DNA of 64,000 bases from Terrimonas ginsenosidimutans (GCF_022012415.1 NZ_JAKLTR010000004.1:124001-188000), one strand, 5' to 3'. Shown: positions 45,005 to 55,121, counted from the first letter of the stretch. Notes: generated from the sequence alone by a model not told the origin. Made by a program: numbers and translations.

Positions 45005-46087
45005 ATGAGTATCGGCCAACAAATCCTTTTTCTGATCAGCGCTCTTGGCGCACTGAATGGCATCCTGTTAAGCCTGTACCTGTTGTTCCGTAAAAAGCAG
45101 CGATCCCTTCCCGCGATCCTGTTAAGTATAATGCTGCTCGCGATCAGCATACGGATCGGCAATACGGTCTTTGTATATTTTAACAATGATCTGTCCACGC
45201 TGTATCTGCAGGTTGGTCACTCCGCTGCCTTCCTGGTCGGTCCTGCTGTGTACTTTTTTTTTCGTGCTGCTCTTAATAAACCGGTAACGGGTTTACCCCA
45301 TTCCGCAAAACTTGTCTGGGGCATCCTCTGTGCGATCATTGTGATCGGCGGCCTGGCCTTTCCTTATACTGAAAGAACACCATTCTGGTGCACCGTTATT
45401 CCATACATTGTATATGCACAGTGGGCATTCTTTTTAATTGCAACAGGCATTCTGTTAAAGCCCGTATTTCAGCGGCTGATCTCCCATGAAACGGCTTTAA
45501 GTACAACAGAGAAATTCTGGATGATGCTGTACGGCGGAAACTGCATCATCTTCCTGTCGTATCAGCTTTCGCTGACCGGCATCTTCTCCGGACTTTGCCT
45601 TGCTGGCGCGATGGCATTTTCCGTGATACTTTTTGTAACACTTTTCTACTATCTGTATGGAATGGAAATGGAGAACATCCTGCAGATCCCGGAAGCGGCG
45701 CGCACGAAGACCATTAAGAAGACGATCGCAGAAGCAGATGCGATCTCATGGGTGGAAAAACTGGAAGCCATACTTGCAGGGAAGGAACTATATAAAGACC
45801 CCAATCTGAAGATCGGTGATCTGGCTCAAAAGATCAATATAACAGGACACCAGTTATCCCAGCTCTTGAATGAACATTTAGGAAAGAATTTCCCGACATT
45901 TATCAATGAGTACCGGATCAATGAAGCATGTAAACTGATTGCGACCGACGACCGGCGGAGCTTCGAAGCGATCGGATATGAAGTCGGATTTAATTCAAAA
46001 TCGACTTTCTATACCTCGTTCAGAAAAGTAACAGGAACGACTCCGGCTTTGTTCAAGGAAAAGCTTTCGGCAGCCGGCCCGGCATAA
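45005..46087 (+). CDS. Membrane-bound AraC-family transcriptional regulator
   Basis: 360 residues. The first 230 hold about seven hydrophobic helices (for example ILFLISALGALNGILLSLYLLF, AILLSIMLLAISIRIG and LVWGILCAIIVIGGLAF). A cytoplasmic AraC-type double HTH follows (about 260-355: IGDLAQKINITGHQLSQLLNEHLGKNFPTFINEYRI, and GYEVGFNSKSTFYTSFRKVTGTTP). This membrane sensor plus AraC design is common in Bacteroidota. It may sense a membrane or periplasmic signal directly. The target could be the barrel gene at 46325, which follows on the same strand. Confidence 0.9.
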   Translation: MSIGQQILFLISALGALNGILLSLYLLFRKKQRSLPAILLSIMLLAISIRIGNTVFVYFNNDLSTLYLQVGHSAAFLVGPAVYFFFRAALNKPVTGLPHSAKLVWGILCAIIVIGGLAFPYTERTPFWCTVIPYIVYAQWAFFLIATGILLKPVFQRLISHETALSTTEKFWMMLYGGNCIIFLSYQLSLTGIFSGLCLAGAMAFSVILFVTLFYYLYGMEMENILQIPEAARTKTIKKTIAEADAISWVEKLEAILAGKELYKDPNLKIGDLAQKINITGHQLSQLLNEHLGKNFPTFINEYRINEACKLIATDDRRSFEAIGYEVGFNSKSTFYTSFRKVTGTTPALFKEKLSAAGPA

Positions 46088-46136
46088 GAATAAGGGAACG
46101 ATCAAATGCCGGCAAGGTCACAACGTGATCACCCTT

Positions 46137-46197
46137 CGCAATCATTCTTTGCGTTCTTTGCGGTCCTTTGCGGCCATGGCGTTACTCCTACGCCACT
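46137..46197. repeat. Solo right half of the CGCAAAG-type repeat
   Basis: AATCATTCTTTGCG, TTCTTTGCGGTCCTTTGCGG and GGCGTTACTCCTACGCC reproduce one arm and the outer end of the family. The matching left arm is not found in the preceding 60 nt. It is therefore a half element, useful for judging whether the repeats arise by arm duplication or decay by arm loss. Confidence 0.7.
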
Positions 46198-46324
46198 CTC
46201 TCAGCATACATTCCCCGGAAAAATAGTAGGTACAGCGTCCGGTTTTATAATTCCGTACTCCTGATTTTCAATCCCTAAACTCTTCCAATCGCATTCACCA
46301 ATAGGTTTGCTCAAAACCCAAACG

Positions 46325-48712
46325 GTGAAAATCATCCCCTTCTTTACGCTCTCGATCATTGCTCTTTTTTGCCAGTCGAATAGCCTCGCTCAATCCGTTA
46401 CCTGGTCAGGCCGCCTATTTGATGCTCTCACCCGGCAACCCATTCCGTTCGCAACGATCCATCTTTCTTCAAAGAGCAATATGTTAACCAATCAGATTTT
46501 TACTGCCGATTCCATCGGCCGGTTCCCGATCACCAATCTTCCCGAAGGAATTTATCAACTGCAGATCACAGCCGTTGGTTATCTCAACCGCAGTATCGAG
46601 ATCAACACCGGAAAGGCGATCGACAGCATTTTCCTGGCCCCGGATAACCGGTTGCTGGAAGGCGTGACCGTCACTAGCGAACGTCCTATTTTCCAGCGCA
46701 AGGGCGACAAACTGGTCATGCCCGTTTCCGGCAACCAGCTATTTAAAACCTCCGCCAGCGCGCTGGATATTTTCAGGAAGATCCCCGGTATATCCGTTGG
46801 CGGGGACGGAACCATCCTTGTGGAAGGCCGGAACAGCCCCGGGATCTTCATCGATGGCAAACCGATCCCTATGAGCGCCGAAGAAATACAAAACTATCTG
46901 TCTACGCTTAACCCGGAGATGATCGCTTCCATTGAATTGATCACAAATCCACCTGCCCGGTACGACGGCGAATTCAAAGCCATTATTGATATAAAACTAA
47001 AACGTGATCTAAACCTGGGTCTCAAAGGCAATATAACTGGTACGGTTCAACGAAATCAATACACGTACGCGGAACAGAACCTGCTGCTTACTTATAAAAC
47101 AAAAAAGATCGCGTATACATTACGGGGTAATTATGCTACCGGTAAAAAGATCTACCGGTATCGCGCAAGGCAGCATTTATCCGACAAAACAATTCTTTCC
47201 ACCAGGACGTACACACCCAATAGCAATAACAATTTCAACTACCAGTTCGGTGCAGATTATAGCATTAGCAAAAATCACCAGGTAGAACTTCAGGTCCGGC
47301 AATTCATGGTTGACAGGGAACAGCGATCACGTAATACGCTCTTCGCGACAGATCCAACGGAAACCCAAATCGTCTTAAATACCCATACCGTCAATGCGGC
47401 AACACCAAAGCAGAACAATTATGGGGCAAACCTCAACTATTCCGGAGTTCTGGGCAAAACAGCGTTGCAATTCCTGGCTACCTGGCTTGACATACGCAAC
47501 CGCCAACAGGAGGACATTCAAAGTCGCCAGACAGCGGGAAGTCAACTGATCAGCCACTGGACAACCCTGCTTAAAAATAATATTACGATCAGAACCGCAC
47601 AGGCAGATCTTTCGCAAGAAGCTTTTGATGGAAGGATCAGCTGGGGTGGAAAATTTGCTTTCACTACCACAAAGAATGACCTGCGTTATGATACGCTTAA
47701 TAGTTCCGGCTATTTTGTACTGGATGCGGGTCGCTCCAATAACTTCACCTATGATGAATACATCAGCGCTGCCTATTTGCAATACGAGCGCACGCAAAAT
47801 AATCTCACTTACTCAGCAAGTATCCGTGGTGAGCAAACTAACAGCACAGCCAACTCAATCACCAACCGGCAGATCACGAAACGATCTTACCTGAACCTGT
47901 TGCCCTCATTGAGCATTACGTATACAAAAGATCAACAGCAATATCATTTTTCTTTTACCCGCCGGATCACCCGTCCTACATTTACTCAATTGAATCCGTT
48001 CCGGTTTTACCTGAGCCCGTTGAACTACCATGTAGGAAATCCCCTGCTACAGCCATCAAAAACGAGTTCATTTAATATTGGCTACAGTTATAAAACATTC
48101 TCTGCAAGAATATCCGGTGGCAAAGAAACCGATCCCTTGAACAGGTATCCGGAATACAATGACACCACTCATGTGCTTGAATACCTTGGAAGAAATCTGC
48201 CATACAATCATTTCGGTAATGCAGAACTCAGTTATGCGTTCTCCCCTACAAAATGGTGGAAGCTGAATCATACTCTTAATATTTTTTATAAAAAAGAATT
48301 GACACCGTACCACGACAAAACATTTGCTATTGGTATCTGGGAGTATATGATCAATGGAAGCCAGGTTTTCAGTCTGCCCCGCTCTTTCAATTTCGATCTT
48401 ACTTACAAGTATCAGTCAAAAGGAGGAAATGGATTATACCGATACAAGTCATATTTCTTCATCGATATGGGCTTGCAGAAGACATGGATAAACGGCAGGC
48501 TGAATACGCGTATTAACTACTATGACATCTTTAATGATTTCGAAGTGTATTATATCTTCAGAGAAAAACAGATCATCAATAATGAACTGGCGCATTGGTT
48601 CGGCACGAGCAGGGTCGCAGTTTCCATCAGCTATTCGTTTGGGAAATCGACTTATAAAAGCAAGCAGGGAAGGCGGGTTGAAGAAGAAGGAAGGACGGGT
48701 TTGCAGCAGTAA
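46325..48712 (+). CDS. TonB-receptor-like outer membrane protein (OMP_b-brl_3 type)
   Basis: About 795 residues. No ATG suits the start; GTG 46325 gives the signal peptide M-KIIPFFTLSIIALFCQSNSLA-Q, and TTG 46307 is the alternative. A carboxypeptidase-like domain (WSGRLFDALTRQPIPFATIHL) is followed by LLEGVTVTSERPIFQRKGDKLV. A plug comes next (ALDIFRKIPGISVGGDGTILVEGRNSPGIFIDGKP). The barrel region is of the outer-membrane beta-barrel 3 family. Unlike SusC there is no SusD partner. Substrate is unknown. It may be regulated by the membrane-bound AraC protein upstream. Confidence 0.85.
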   Translation: MKIIPFFTLSIIALFCQSNSLAQSVTWSGRLFDALTRQPIPFATIHLSSKSNMLTNQIFTADSIGRFPITNLPEGIYQLQITAVGYLNRSIEINTGKAIDSIFLAPDNRLLEGVTVTSERPIFQRKGDKLVMPVSGNQLFKTSASALDIFRKIPGISVGGDGTILVEGRNSPGIFIDGKPIPMSAEEIQNYLSTLNPEMIASIELITNPPARYDGEFKAIIDIKLKRDLNLGLKGNITGTVQRNQYTYAEQNLLLTYKTKKIAYTLRGNYATGKKIYRYRARQHLSDKTILSTRTYTPNSNNNFNYQFGADYSISKNHQVELQVRQFMVDREQRSRNTLFATDPTETQIVLNTHTVNAATPKQNNYGANLNYSGVLGKTALQFLATWLDIRNRQQEDIQSRQTAGSQLISHWTTLLKNNITIRTAQADLSQEAFDGRISWGGKFAFTTTKNDLRYDTLNSSGYFVLDAGRSNNFTYDEYISAAYLQYERTQNNLTYSASIRGEQTNSTANSITNRQITKRSYLNLLPSLSITYTKDQQQYHFSFTRRITRPTFTQLNPFRFYLSPLNYHVGNPLLQPSKTSSFNIGYSYKTFSARISGGKETDPLNRYPEYNDTTHVLEYLGRNLPYNHFGNAELSYAFSPTKWWKLNHTLNIFYKKELTPYHDKTFAIGIWEYMINGSQVFSLPRSFNFDLTYKYQSKGGNGLYRYKSYFFIDMGLQKTWINGRLNTRINYYDIFNDFEVYYIFREKQIINNELAHWFGTSRVAVSISYSFGKSTYKSKQGRRVEEEGRTGLQQ

Positions 48713-48752
48713 ATAAAGAGGCAACTATTAGTTGCGAAGGCTCTCAGACCTG

Positions 48753-48868
48753 GATAGCGAAGGAGCATCGCCGAGAACGAAAAGAGCCGCAGAGGACGCA
48801 AAGAAATAACCTTGCGAACTTTGCGGCTCTTTGCGGCTCTTTGCGCTCTCTGCGATACTCCTACGCCA
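48753..48868. repeat. Intergenic long inverted repeat, CGCAAAG-word type
   Basis: The left arm is degraded (AGCGAAGGAGCATCGCCGAGA, AAAAGAGCCGCAGAGGACGC). The right arm is crisp (TTTGCGGCTCTTTGCGGCTC, then CTCTCTGCGATACTCCTACG). It lies between the convergent ends of the TonB-like barrel and the SusD gene. The right arm's tandem GCGGCTCTTT word shows the repeat unit clearly. Confidence 0.82.
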
Positions 48869-48897
48869 AACAAGGGCAAGAGATATTTTGGTCCGGA

Positions 48898-50412
48898 TTA
48901 TCTATCCCACCAAACCGGTGAGTTCAGCATATCATCCGATCCCTGGGCAGACGCATTTGCATTATTGGTCATTCTTTCTGTCTCGGGATACATCAATCGC
49001 AACGGTCTTGAAGTCGCGGTAGGTGCCTCCAAAGAATTCGGGATCTCCGGCCATCCCGTCCGGCGAAACTCACTCCATGCTTCAATGCTGCTGATGCTGT
49101 TCAAGGCAAGCCATTTTTGTTCTATGATGCGCCTGATCTTATCGGTAGCCGCATCATAATTTACAGATGGCTGCAGATTATATGGCGTAAATGCCGCTGC
49201 CGCCACTTCCATATATTTGAAAGATTCCTGTATCGCAGTTTCATAAAGCGCTTTCGCGGTGGAAGCATTCAGCCAGCCTCTTTGTGTTGCCTCCGCTTGC
49301 AGGAACAGGCTTTCAAATGAAGACATTAACACAGATGGTTGAGAAATGCTTTTGAATAATGCCCCAGGCTGATTACCATTCTCCTGGGGACCTCTGAATG
49401 CTGAAGTATTAACGCGGCTGTATGCAGGCGCTGTATTGGGATTGCCGAACAATACGCCGTTGTAATTCCCGTTCACGGGCACGTACAGCTTCTCCAATCT
49501 CGGATCATTGCGTGTCTGATAACTTTGGATCGCAAAAACGGTCGGACGGATATCCTGATAGTTACCCGTGATCACTCCCTGTACATTTCGGTAATAGCTT
49601 TCCCAAAAAGGATTCAGCTTTCCGGCAGTACTAAGATAACCCGGCCGGACATACGCGTTCTCACCTATTCCCAGAAAACCTGAACCTTCTGCCTGTATTT
49701 TCTGGATCTCTATACTGATGAAGGCATCATTTCCAGCCTGACTTTGACGCAGCAATGCGCGTAGCTTGATCGTATTCGCCAGCTTTGCCCAAAGTGTTTT
49801 GTTACCGTTGAAAATGATATCGTCTGTAGTGGGCTCTGTACCGGGTACAGCACGTTTGACATCTGCAATACCATCGGTTATAAGGCTGATCGCTTTTTCA
49901 TAAACAACCTTTCCTTCTTCGTAGCGTGGCGTAGGAAATTGCGTCCCCTGCAACGCATCATCAAAGGGGATATTATTATATACATCAACGAGACGAAGGA
50001 AATGCCATCCCTGCATGATCTTGCTGATGCCTGCGTAGAAGAAATAGCCTTCCTCCACCGCTTCCTCTTTCAGCAGCTGATAATACAGCAGGGTATTGAA
50101 CGCATTTTCCCAAACAGGAATGCCATCCCGCTGATGGCGGATCGCTGGTCCATTGTAGCTTTTGAGATCTACGAACATACTGATACCTTCATTGGTCGTA
50201 CCCCAGTAACCGCCCCACAATGCACCGATCTGGTTGAGCTGTATAGATTCCTGGTTAACGCTGCTCACCAATGCAGCCGGCAGTTTCGCTCTTAACGGCA
50301 ATGTTTCAGAAATAGGCGAATTCGGGTTATCGTTTACATCGAGAAACTTTTTACACGATCCCAGTGAAATCAGCATCATTACCGGGATGACAAAACGAAA
50401 TATATTTTTCAT
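48898..50412 (-). CDS. SusD/RagB-family lipoprotein (SusD-like_2 type)
   Basis: 504 residues with lipoprotein signal FVIPVMMLISLGSC (C20) and the usual KKFLDVNDNPNSP after it. GISKIMQGWHFLRLVDVYNNIPFDDALQG is the SusD-like_2 signature. Near the end, IIEQKWLALNSISSIEAWSEFRRTGWPEI is typical as well. It lies 50 nt after its SusC partner. The subtype differs from the two SusD proteins of the first locus and is often found with receptors for non-starch ligands including peptides. No hydrolase gene is in this unit. Confidence 0.94.
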   Translation of the reverse strand: MKNIFRFVIPVMMLISLGSCKKFLDVNDNPNSPISETLPLRAKLPAALVSSVNQESIQLNQIGALWGGYWGTTNEGISMFVDLKSYNGPAIRHQRDGIPVWENAFNTLLYYQLLKEEAVEEGYFFYAGISKIMQGWHFLRLVDVYNNIPFDDALQGTQFPTPRYEEGKVVYEKAISLITDGIADVKRAVPGTEPTTDDIIFNGNKTLWAKLANTIKLRALLRQSQAGNDAFISIEIQKIQAEGSGFLGIGENAYVRPGYLSTAGKLNPFWESYYRNVQGVITGNYQDIRPTVFAIQSYQTRNDPRLEKLYVPVNGNYNGVLFGNPNTAPAYSRVNTSAFRGPQENGNQPGALFKSISQPSVLMSSFESLFLQAEATQRGWLNASTAKALYETAIQESFKYMEVAAAAFTPYNLQPSVNYDAATDKIRRIIEQKWLALNSISSIEAWSEFRRTGWPEIPNSLEAPTATSRPLRLMYPETERMTNNANASAQGSDDMLNSPVWWDR

Positions 50413-50462
50413 GAATTCTTTTTTTAGTTGTCGTACAGTTTTCTTTTCGGATGAAGCTTCTA

Positions 50463-53400
50463 TCAGAACGTCACATTCAGGTTAACGCCATAAGAACGGA
50501 ACGGAGGTACCTGGCGGAAACTCAGGTAACCGTCTGTGTTATTATACAGGTATTCCGGATCGCCGTATTTATTATCCTTATGACGGATGATGAACAGGTT
50601 GTTCGCAACAAAGCCGATACTCACTTCGCGGATAAATGATTGTTTGCTGAGCAAAGAGATCGGTAATGCATAACTGATACTAAGCTCGCGGAGTTTGAAA
50701 AAATCTGATGGTGCCGCAGTATTGATCTGCACTTCACCCTGCTTGCTCCAGAAAGCACGGCCTCCGCTGGAAGTCAACTTACTGGTGTTTGCCTCAAAAT
50801 GTCCCGGGGTAACTTCGATCACAGAATTTGGCCAGACAAAAGGCTGTCTGCCATATTCAGCAGTGCGCGGATCCGTTCCCGCAGTATACATCGCAGGCAC
50901 GATCTCAGAATACAACCATCCACCCATTCTCCAGTCAAACTGAGCACCTACACTGATGCCCTTGAACTGGAACATCGTGCTAAGGCCCATCTGATACGGG
51001 GGAACCAGTGTACCAAGCAATGTATTGTCTGCGGCAATAACCGGATCTCCGGTTGTTGCATCCACCACTACTCGCCCCTGCGCATCTCTCTTATAATCGC
51101 TCACCAGCAGCGAAGGGAATGCCGCACCGATCACACCATACGATTGACGGAAGTTGTTGATATTATCCAACCCTCCATACAGTTCTTTCACCTGGTTATT
51201 GATGTAGCTGAAGTTGAAACCAAGGTTCCATTTGATATCCTTGCTGCGGACCACATCCCCATTCACATTCATCTCTATGATACTGTTTGTCAAACGACCT
51301 GCATTGACTCTTGCAGAGTTATATCCGGTAGAACTAGAAGTCGTAGCATTGAAGATCTGACCTTTTGAATCGGAATAGACATACGTTGCTTCGAAGTTCA
51401 GCCTGTTTCGGAACAGCCCTAGTTGGATCCCTGCTTCATAAGAGGTCACAAATTCAGGCTCGATATTCGGATTTGGGTTTACAAGTCCCGGCAGGAAGCC
51501 CACCATGTTGCCGAATGGGAAACCATTGTTTTGTGTATAGGCATTGTTCAGCTGATACGGCGTCAACGTAACGTTACCCGTACGGTTCCATGATGCATAC
51601 ACTTTTGCATAAGACAGGATGTTGCTTCCTTTCAGTGTCGTGATCGCATCCGTTGGGATAAATGAAGCACTTACGCCCGGATAGAAATAAGAACGGTTTT
51701 CAGGACTGAGCACAGAAACCCAATCATTACGCCCTGTAAATGTCAGGAACAGATAGTTGTCATATCCAACAGATAGTTCACCATAGGTGCCTACAGAACG
51801 TTGTTCCGCGATCGATACAGAGCCATTCAATTCTCCCTGCCGGCTGCCGGGGTTGAACAGATCAGGATACAGCAGGTTCGCCGCCCCGATACTGGTTGTT
51901 TTGCGGTAATCGGTCCGGATATTATTACCAAGAATCAAACCCGTGCTGATCTTTCCAAAATCTTTATTAAAGTGAAGGATCAGATCACCATTCAGACGAC
52001 GATAATTATTACTTCCATCACTTACACTGCCTACAGTATTGCGTGTACCAGGTGCTTCAAACTTACGTACTGTGCTTCGTGTTTCATCACTCAATGCATA
52101 GAACCCCACACGGTAGAGCGCTTTAAACCAATCATTGAAGCGATAATCAACCTCCACTTTACCTGTCAGCGTTTGCTGTGTACTCTGATCACGTATATTA
52201 TCGATCAGGAAATAAGGATTACGCAACCAGCTTCCCTGGCTGGTGAAATAATTCAGCGGGTTACCCGGAGAAAGCGGGTCTTCCCAGTCTTTCACCATAC
52301 CGAAATCGAAATTCGCTGGATAACGATACGCGCCGATCCATGGCCCATCAGGCGTTGTATTCTTTTTATTATAGCTGTAGTTGATATTGTAGTTCGTGTT
52401 CAGCTTTCCGAATTTGCGGGATCCGTTAAAACGAAGATTGGTCCGGTTGTTCTTATCTTCCGGAATAATGCCTTTGATGTTCACATGCTGTACAGACATA
52501 AAGTAAGTGCTCTTGTCATCTCCACCCGATAATGACAGATCATTCTGCACATTCAGTCCTGTTTGAAAAAGATCAAGTCTTGCATCTTTTGATGGAGCAG
52601 CATAGAGCAATTGCGGCTGCACTCCGTTGGGTAAAGGCAGCCCAAAATCTTTCATTGTACCATCAAAAGCCGGCCCCCATGATTCATATTGTGTAGGGTC
52701 ATAAACGCCATTATTTCCCTGCCCATAAGTCGTCTGAGCAGGAGGCAATAAAAACACATTAGAGAAGATGGTGGTGTGATTATACTGGATCACCCCGCGG
52801 CCTTTTTTTCCGGACTTGGTATTGATCATTAATGCGCCATTTACCCCTTCTGATCCGTACAATGCAGCAGCATTCGCCCCTTTAAGTACAGTAATGCTTT
52901 CGATATCATTTGGGTTGAGCCTTGCAATATCGGGAACCGGCATACCGTCCACTACATAGATCGGTGCATTCGGATTCCGGCCATCGATACCAGACGTACG
53001 ACTGAGTGAGCGGGTTCCGCGTAAAGTGATCTGCACCTGCGGATCAACTTTACTATCATACATATTGATACGCAACCCTGCTACTTTACTGGCAAGTCCA
53101 AATACCGGGTTAACAGTTTTCCCCTGGTTCAGATTCCGGTTATCGACGATCTGGGCGGCGGCACCGAATTCCCGGGAAGCTCTCTTAATACCGAGTGCGC
53201 CGGTCACCACTACTTCATCCAGCTGTTTATTATCGGGAGTCATGGAAACCTGAACCAGTTGATCAGCGTTTGTAACAGCCGCCTCAACAAACGAATATCC
53301 TGAGAATGTAATATGCAGTACCTGACCTTTTGCCGCCTGGATCAGGAAGGATCCATCAGCGGCCGTCTGCGTGATCCTGTTTGTACTTTTTACTGCAACT

Positions 53401-53537
53401 GTTGCGCCGGCCAGCGCCGCACCAGTTGTTTCATCTATTACTTTTCCTTTTACCTGCCATGCCTGTGCGTGCAGGTTGATACAGGAAAACATTAACGCTA
53501 CCCATATTAAAAAAATCGATCTTCTTTGCATAGCCAT
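50463..53537 (-). CDS. SusC/RagA-type TonB-dependent transporter
   Basis: About 1024 residues from ATG 53537 (or 53531). This start opens the signal peptide QRRSIFLIWVALMFSCINLHA-Q; the frame reaching 53588 adds an unlikely leader. The carboxypeptidase-like domain (WQVKGKVIDETTGAALAGATV) is followed by LDEVVVTGALGIKRASRE. The plug (GLASKVAGLRINMY, then VNGALMINTKSGKKG) and barrel end at YGVNLNVTF. The first gene of a two-gene SusC/SusD unit, divergent from an AraC regulator that very likely controls it. Confidence 0.95.
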   Translation of the reverse strand: MAMQRRSIFLIWVALMFSCINLHAQAWQVKGKVIDETTGAALAGATVAVKSTNRITQTAADGSFLIQAAKGQVLHITFSGYSFVEAAVTNADQLVQVSMTPDNKQLDEVVVTGALGIKRASREFGAAAQIVDNRNLNQGKTVNPVFGLASKVAGLRINMYDSKVDPQVQITLRGTRSLSRTSGIDGRNPNAPIYVVDGMPVPDIARLNPNDIESITVLKGANAAALYGSEGVNGALMINTKSGKKGRGVIQYNHTTIFSNVFLLPPAQTTYGQGNNGVYDPTQYESWGPAFDGTMKDFGLPLPNGVQPQLLYAAPSKDARLDLFQTGLNVQNDLSLSGGDDKSTYFMSVQHVNIKGIIPEDKNNRTNLRFNGSRKFGKLNTNYNINYSYNKKNTTPDGPWIGAYRYPANFDFGMVKDWEDPLSPGNPLNYFTSQGSWLRNPYFLIDNIRDQSTQQTLTGKVEVDYRFNDWFKALYRVGFYALSDETRSTVRKFEAPGTRNTVGSVSDGSNNYRRLNGDLILHFNKDFGKISTGLILGNNIRTDYRKTTSIGAANLLYPDLFNPGSRQGELNGSVSIAEQRSVGTYGELSVGYDNYLFLTFTGRNDWVSVLSPENRSYFYPGVSASFIPTDAITTLKGSNILSYAKVYASWNRTGNVTLTPYQLNNAYTQNNGFPFGNMVGFLPGLVNPNPNIEPEFVTSYEAGIQLGLFRNRLNFEATYVYSDSKGQIFNATTSSSTGYNSARVNAGRLTNSIIEMNVNGDVVRSKDIKWNLGFNFSYINNQVKELYGGLDNINNFRQSYGVIGAAFPSLLVSDYKRDAQGRVVVDATTGDPVIAADNTLLGTLVPPYQMGLSTMFQFKGISVGAQFDWRMGGWLYSEIVPAMYTAGTDPRTAEYGRQPFVWPNSVIEVTPGHFEANTSKLTSSGGRAFWSKQGEVQINTAAPSDFFKLRELSISYALPISLLSKQSFIREVSIGFVANNLFIIRHKDNKYGDPEYLYNNTDGYLSFRQVPPFRSYGVNLNVTF

Positions 53538-53650
53538 TGTTTTGGTTTGCGGGTTATTTTTTCGCGGCACAAAGGTCATACACATCAACTACCCATAGCG
53601 GAAAAAGCATGACGCCAAAAGGAATATCTTTTCCATACAAGGCGTTGAAA

Positions 53651-53679
53651 TTTTTACGCATCTCGAAAACGTTTTTACG
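53651..53679. promoter_or_regulatory. Direct-repeat candidate binding site for AraC-type regulator
   Basis: TTTTTACG occurs at 53651-53658 and again at 53672-53679, exactly 21 bp apart, or two helical turns. AraC-type regulators commonly bind such direct repeats. The site lies in the 316-nt divergent region between the SusC and AraC genes, about 114 nt ahead of the SusC start. Confidence 0.55.
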
Positions 53680-53823
53680 TATTAATGACGCGTGCAGCAA
53701 ACACATTAGCTAATCTTGCACCATGCAACTCAAACCTTCTACCGGAAGATTTATTTGCATTCTTAGCCGTTTCTAATACAAGTGCTAATTCAACTCTGAG
53801 CATCTTTCAACATAACACCTACC

Positions 53824-53841
53824 GGTAATATTTATATTACC
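53824..53841. promoter_or_regulatory. Perfect palindrome ahead of the AraC gene
   Basis: GGTAATATTTATATTACC is a perfect 8-bp dyad with a TT centre, ending 12 nt ahead of the ATG at 53854. It may be an operator for autoregulation or overlap the promoter -7 region. Confidence 0.5.
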
Positions 53842-53853
53842 AGGCTAACCTTT

Positions 53854-54885
53854 ATGCTTATGAGTACTGCAATGAGAATGGGCCAGCCAGTACATCCTGC
53901 TGGCCGAAAACATAATTTAAGCCACGCATTCAATGGCGAAAGTGCTGGTTCAACTTACACTGCCGGCTTTGCTGAGGAGCAGGAAGAGCGGATCGAAGTT
54001 ATATTTAATGAAATCCACTTCTGCTATTACAGATCAGCGATCCTTTCGCAGGGAGCAGTCTGCTGCAATCTGACGGAACAAATGATCAGCTTCGTCTTTT
54101 TTGTTGCCGGGTCTGGCAGTCTGATAGATCAGCACAAATCACAAACACCTGTCTCTTTTAAAGAACGACAGCACGCATTGTTCTTTGCCTCTGCACCGGA
54201 GATAAGGCTGAATACGCATCCAGGAAAAAGAGCTGAAGTATTCATCATTAATTTATCGATATCGTTTTTTTCGCAATTATTGCGGGCTGATCACCCGCTT
54301 CGCTCAGCACTAAAAGAGCATGCCGGAAACCGAACACTGAAACAGGCCGTTTCAAACAGTGTTGTGACGCCGCGAATGGTAGCATTATTGTACAGCATGC
54401 TGCAAAGTGAACACCAGGGCGAATACAACCAGTTATTCTTCCAGTCGCGGGTAATGGAATTACTGATATTGCAACTGGAGCAGTCAGAGAAAGACAACGA
54501 TCCCGGTAGTAGTATTTCATCAGAAGATAAGCAACGGATGCTACGCGCAAAAGAGCTGATTGAATCAAATTTATCAAGCCCCTGTTCTATCATAGATCTT
54601 GCTCAACTGGTCGGCACTAATGACTGTTACCTGAAAAAACATTTTAAACAGGCATTTGGAACAACCATCTATGGTTATCTGCAGCAAAAGAGAATGGAGA
54701 AGGCAAAAGCTTTATTACTTGAAGGAACAAAGAAGATGACTGAAATTGCCAGATCCGTAGGTTACAAGCATGCTTCACATTTCAGCACGGCATTCAAAAA
54801 ACATTTTGGATATCAGCCTAATAAGATCCGTGTCCTGATCGCCTCTTTCCTGTTTGAATCGGATATATGGTCGGCTTTAATATAA
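53854..54885 (+). CDS. AraC-family transcriptional regulator next to SusC/SusD
   Basis: 343 residues. The N-terminal domain (about 40-200) is a cupin-like sensor of the PchR/AraC type. The double HTH (about 250-335) has IIDLAQLVGTNDCYLKKHFKQAFGTTIYGYLQQKRMEKAKALL and MTEIARSVGYKHASHFSTAFKKHFGYQPNKIR, which is close to PchR-type regulators of metal-chelate uptake. Divergent position beside the SusC/SusD unit, with a 21-bp direct repeat between, makes it their likely regulator. The ligand may be the compound the SusC imports, possibly a metal chelate rather than a glycan. Confidence 0.9.
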   Translation: MLMSTAMRMGQPVHPAGRKHNLSHAFNGESAGSTYTAGFAEEQEERIEVIFNEIHFCYYRSAILSQGAVCCNLTEQMISFVFFVAGSGSLIDQHKSQTPVSFKERQHALFFASAPEIRLNTHPGKRAEVFIINLSISFFSQLLRADHPLRSALKEHAGNRTLKQAVSNSVVTPRMVALLYSMLQSEHQGEYNQLFFQSRVMELLILQLEQSEKDNDPGSSISSEDKQRMLRAKELIESNLSSPCSIIDLAQLVGTNDCYLKKHFKQAFGTTIYGYLQQKRMEKAKALLLEGTKKMTEIARSVGYKHASHFSTAFKKHFGYQPNKIRVLIASFLFESDIWSALI

Positions 54886-54941
54886 AAACACCAATTCTAA
54901 CGTGTATCTGCGGTACCACTGCTATCGATTTAAGATTTAGT

Positions 54942-55063
54942 TGGCGTAAGGTTCCCGCAGATCAACGCGGATCAAGGCGCAGATACGCAGGTCAATTTCT
55001 GACCACAGGCACTTACCTGTGTATCTGTGCGTATCCATCAGCGTCAATGTTCGGGAACCTTAC
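54942..55063. repeat. Intergenic long inverted repeat, GATCAACGCGGATCA/ATCTGCG-word type
   Basis: TTGGCGTAAGGTTCCCGCAGATC (given in words, from 54940) is mirrored by GTTCGGGAACCTTAC (to 55063). Inner words GCGCAGATACGCAGGT and ACCTGTGTATCTGTGCG pair. It resembles the element at 14281-14508. It lies between the convergent AraC and hybrid kinase genes. Confidence 0.82.
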
Positions 55064-55121
55064 AACAGATAAAGAGAAGACTTATTGATTCGAGGGATAA
55101 GTCTTTCAGCAGTTCAATCTT

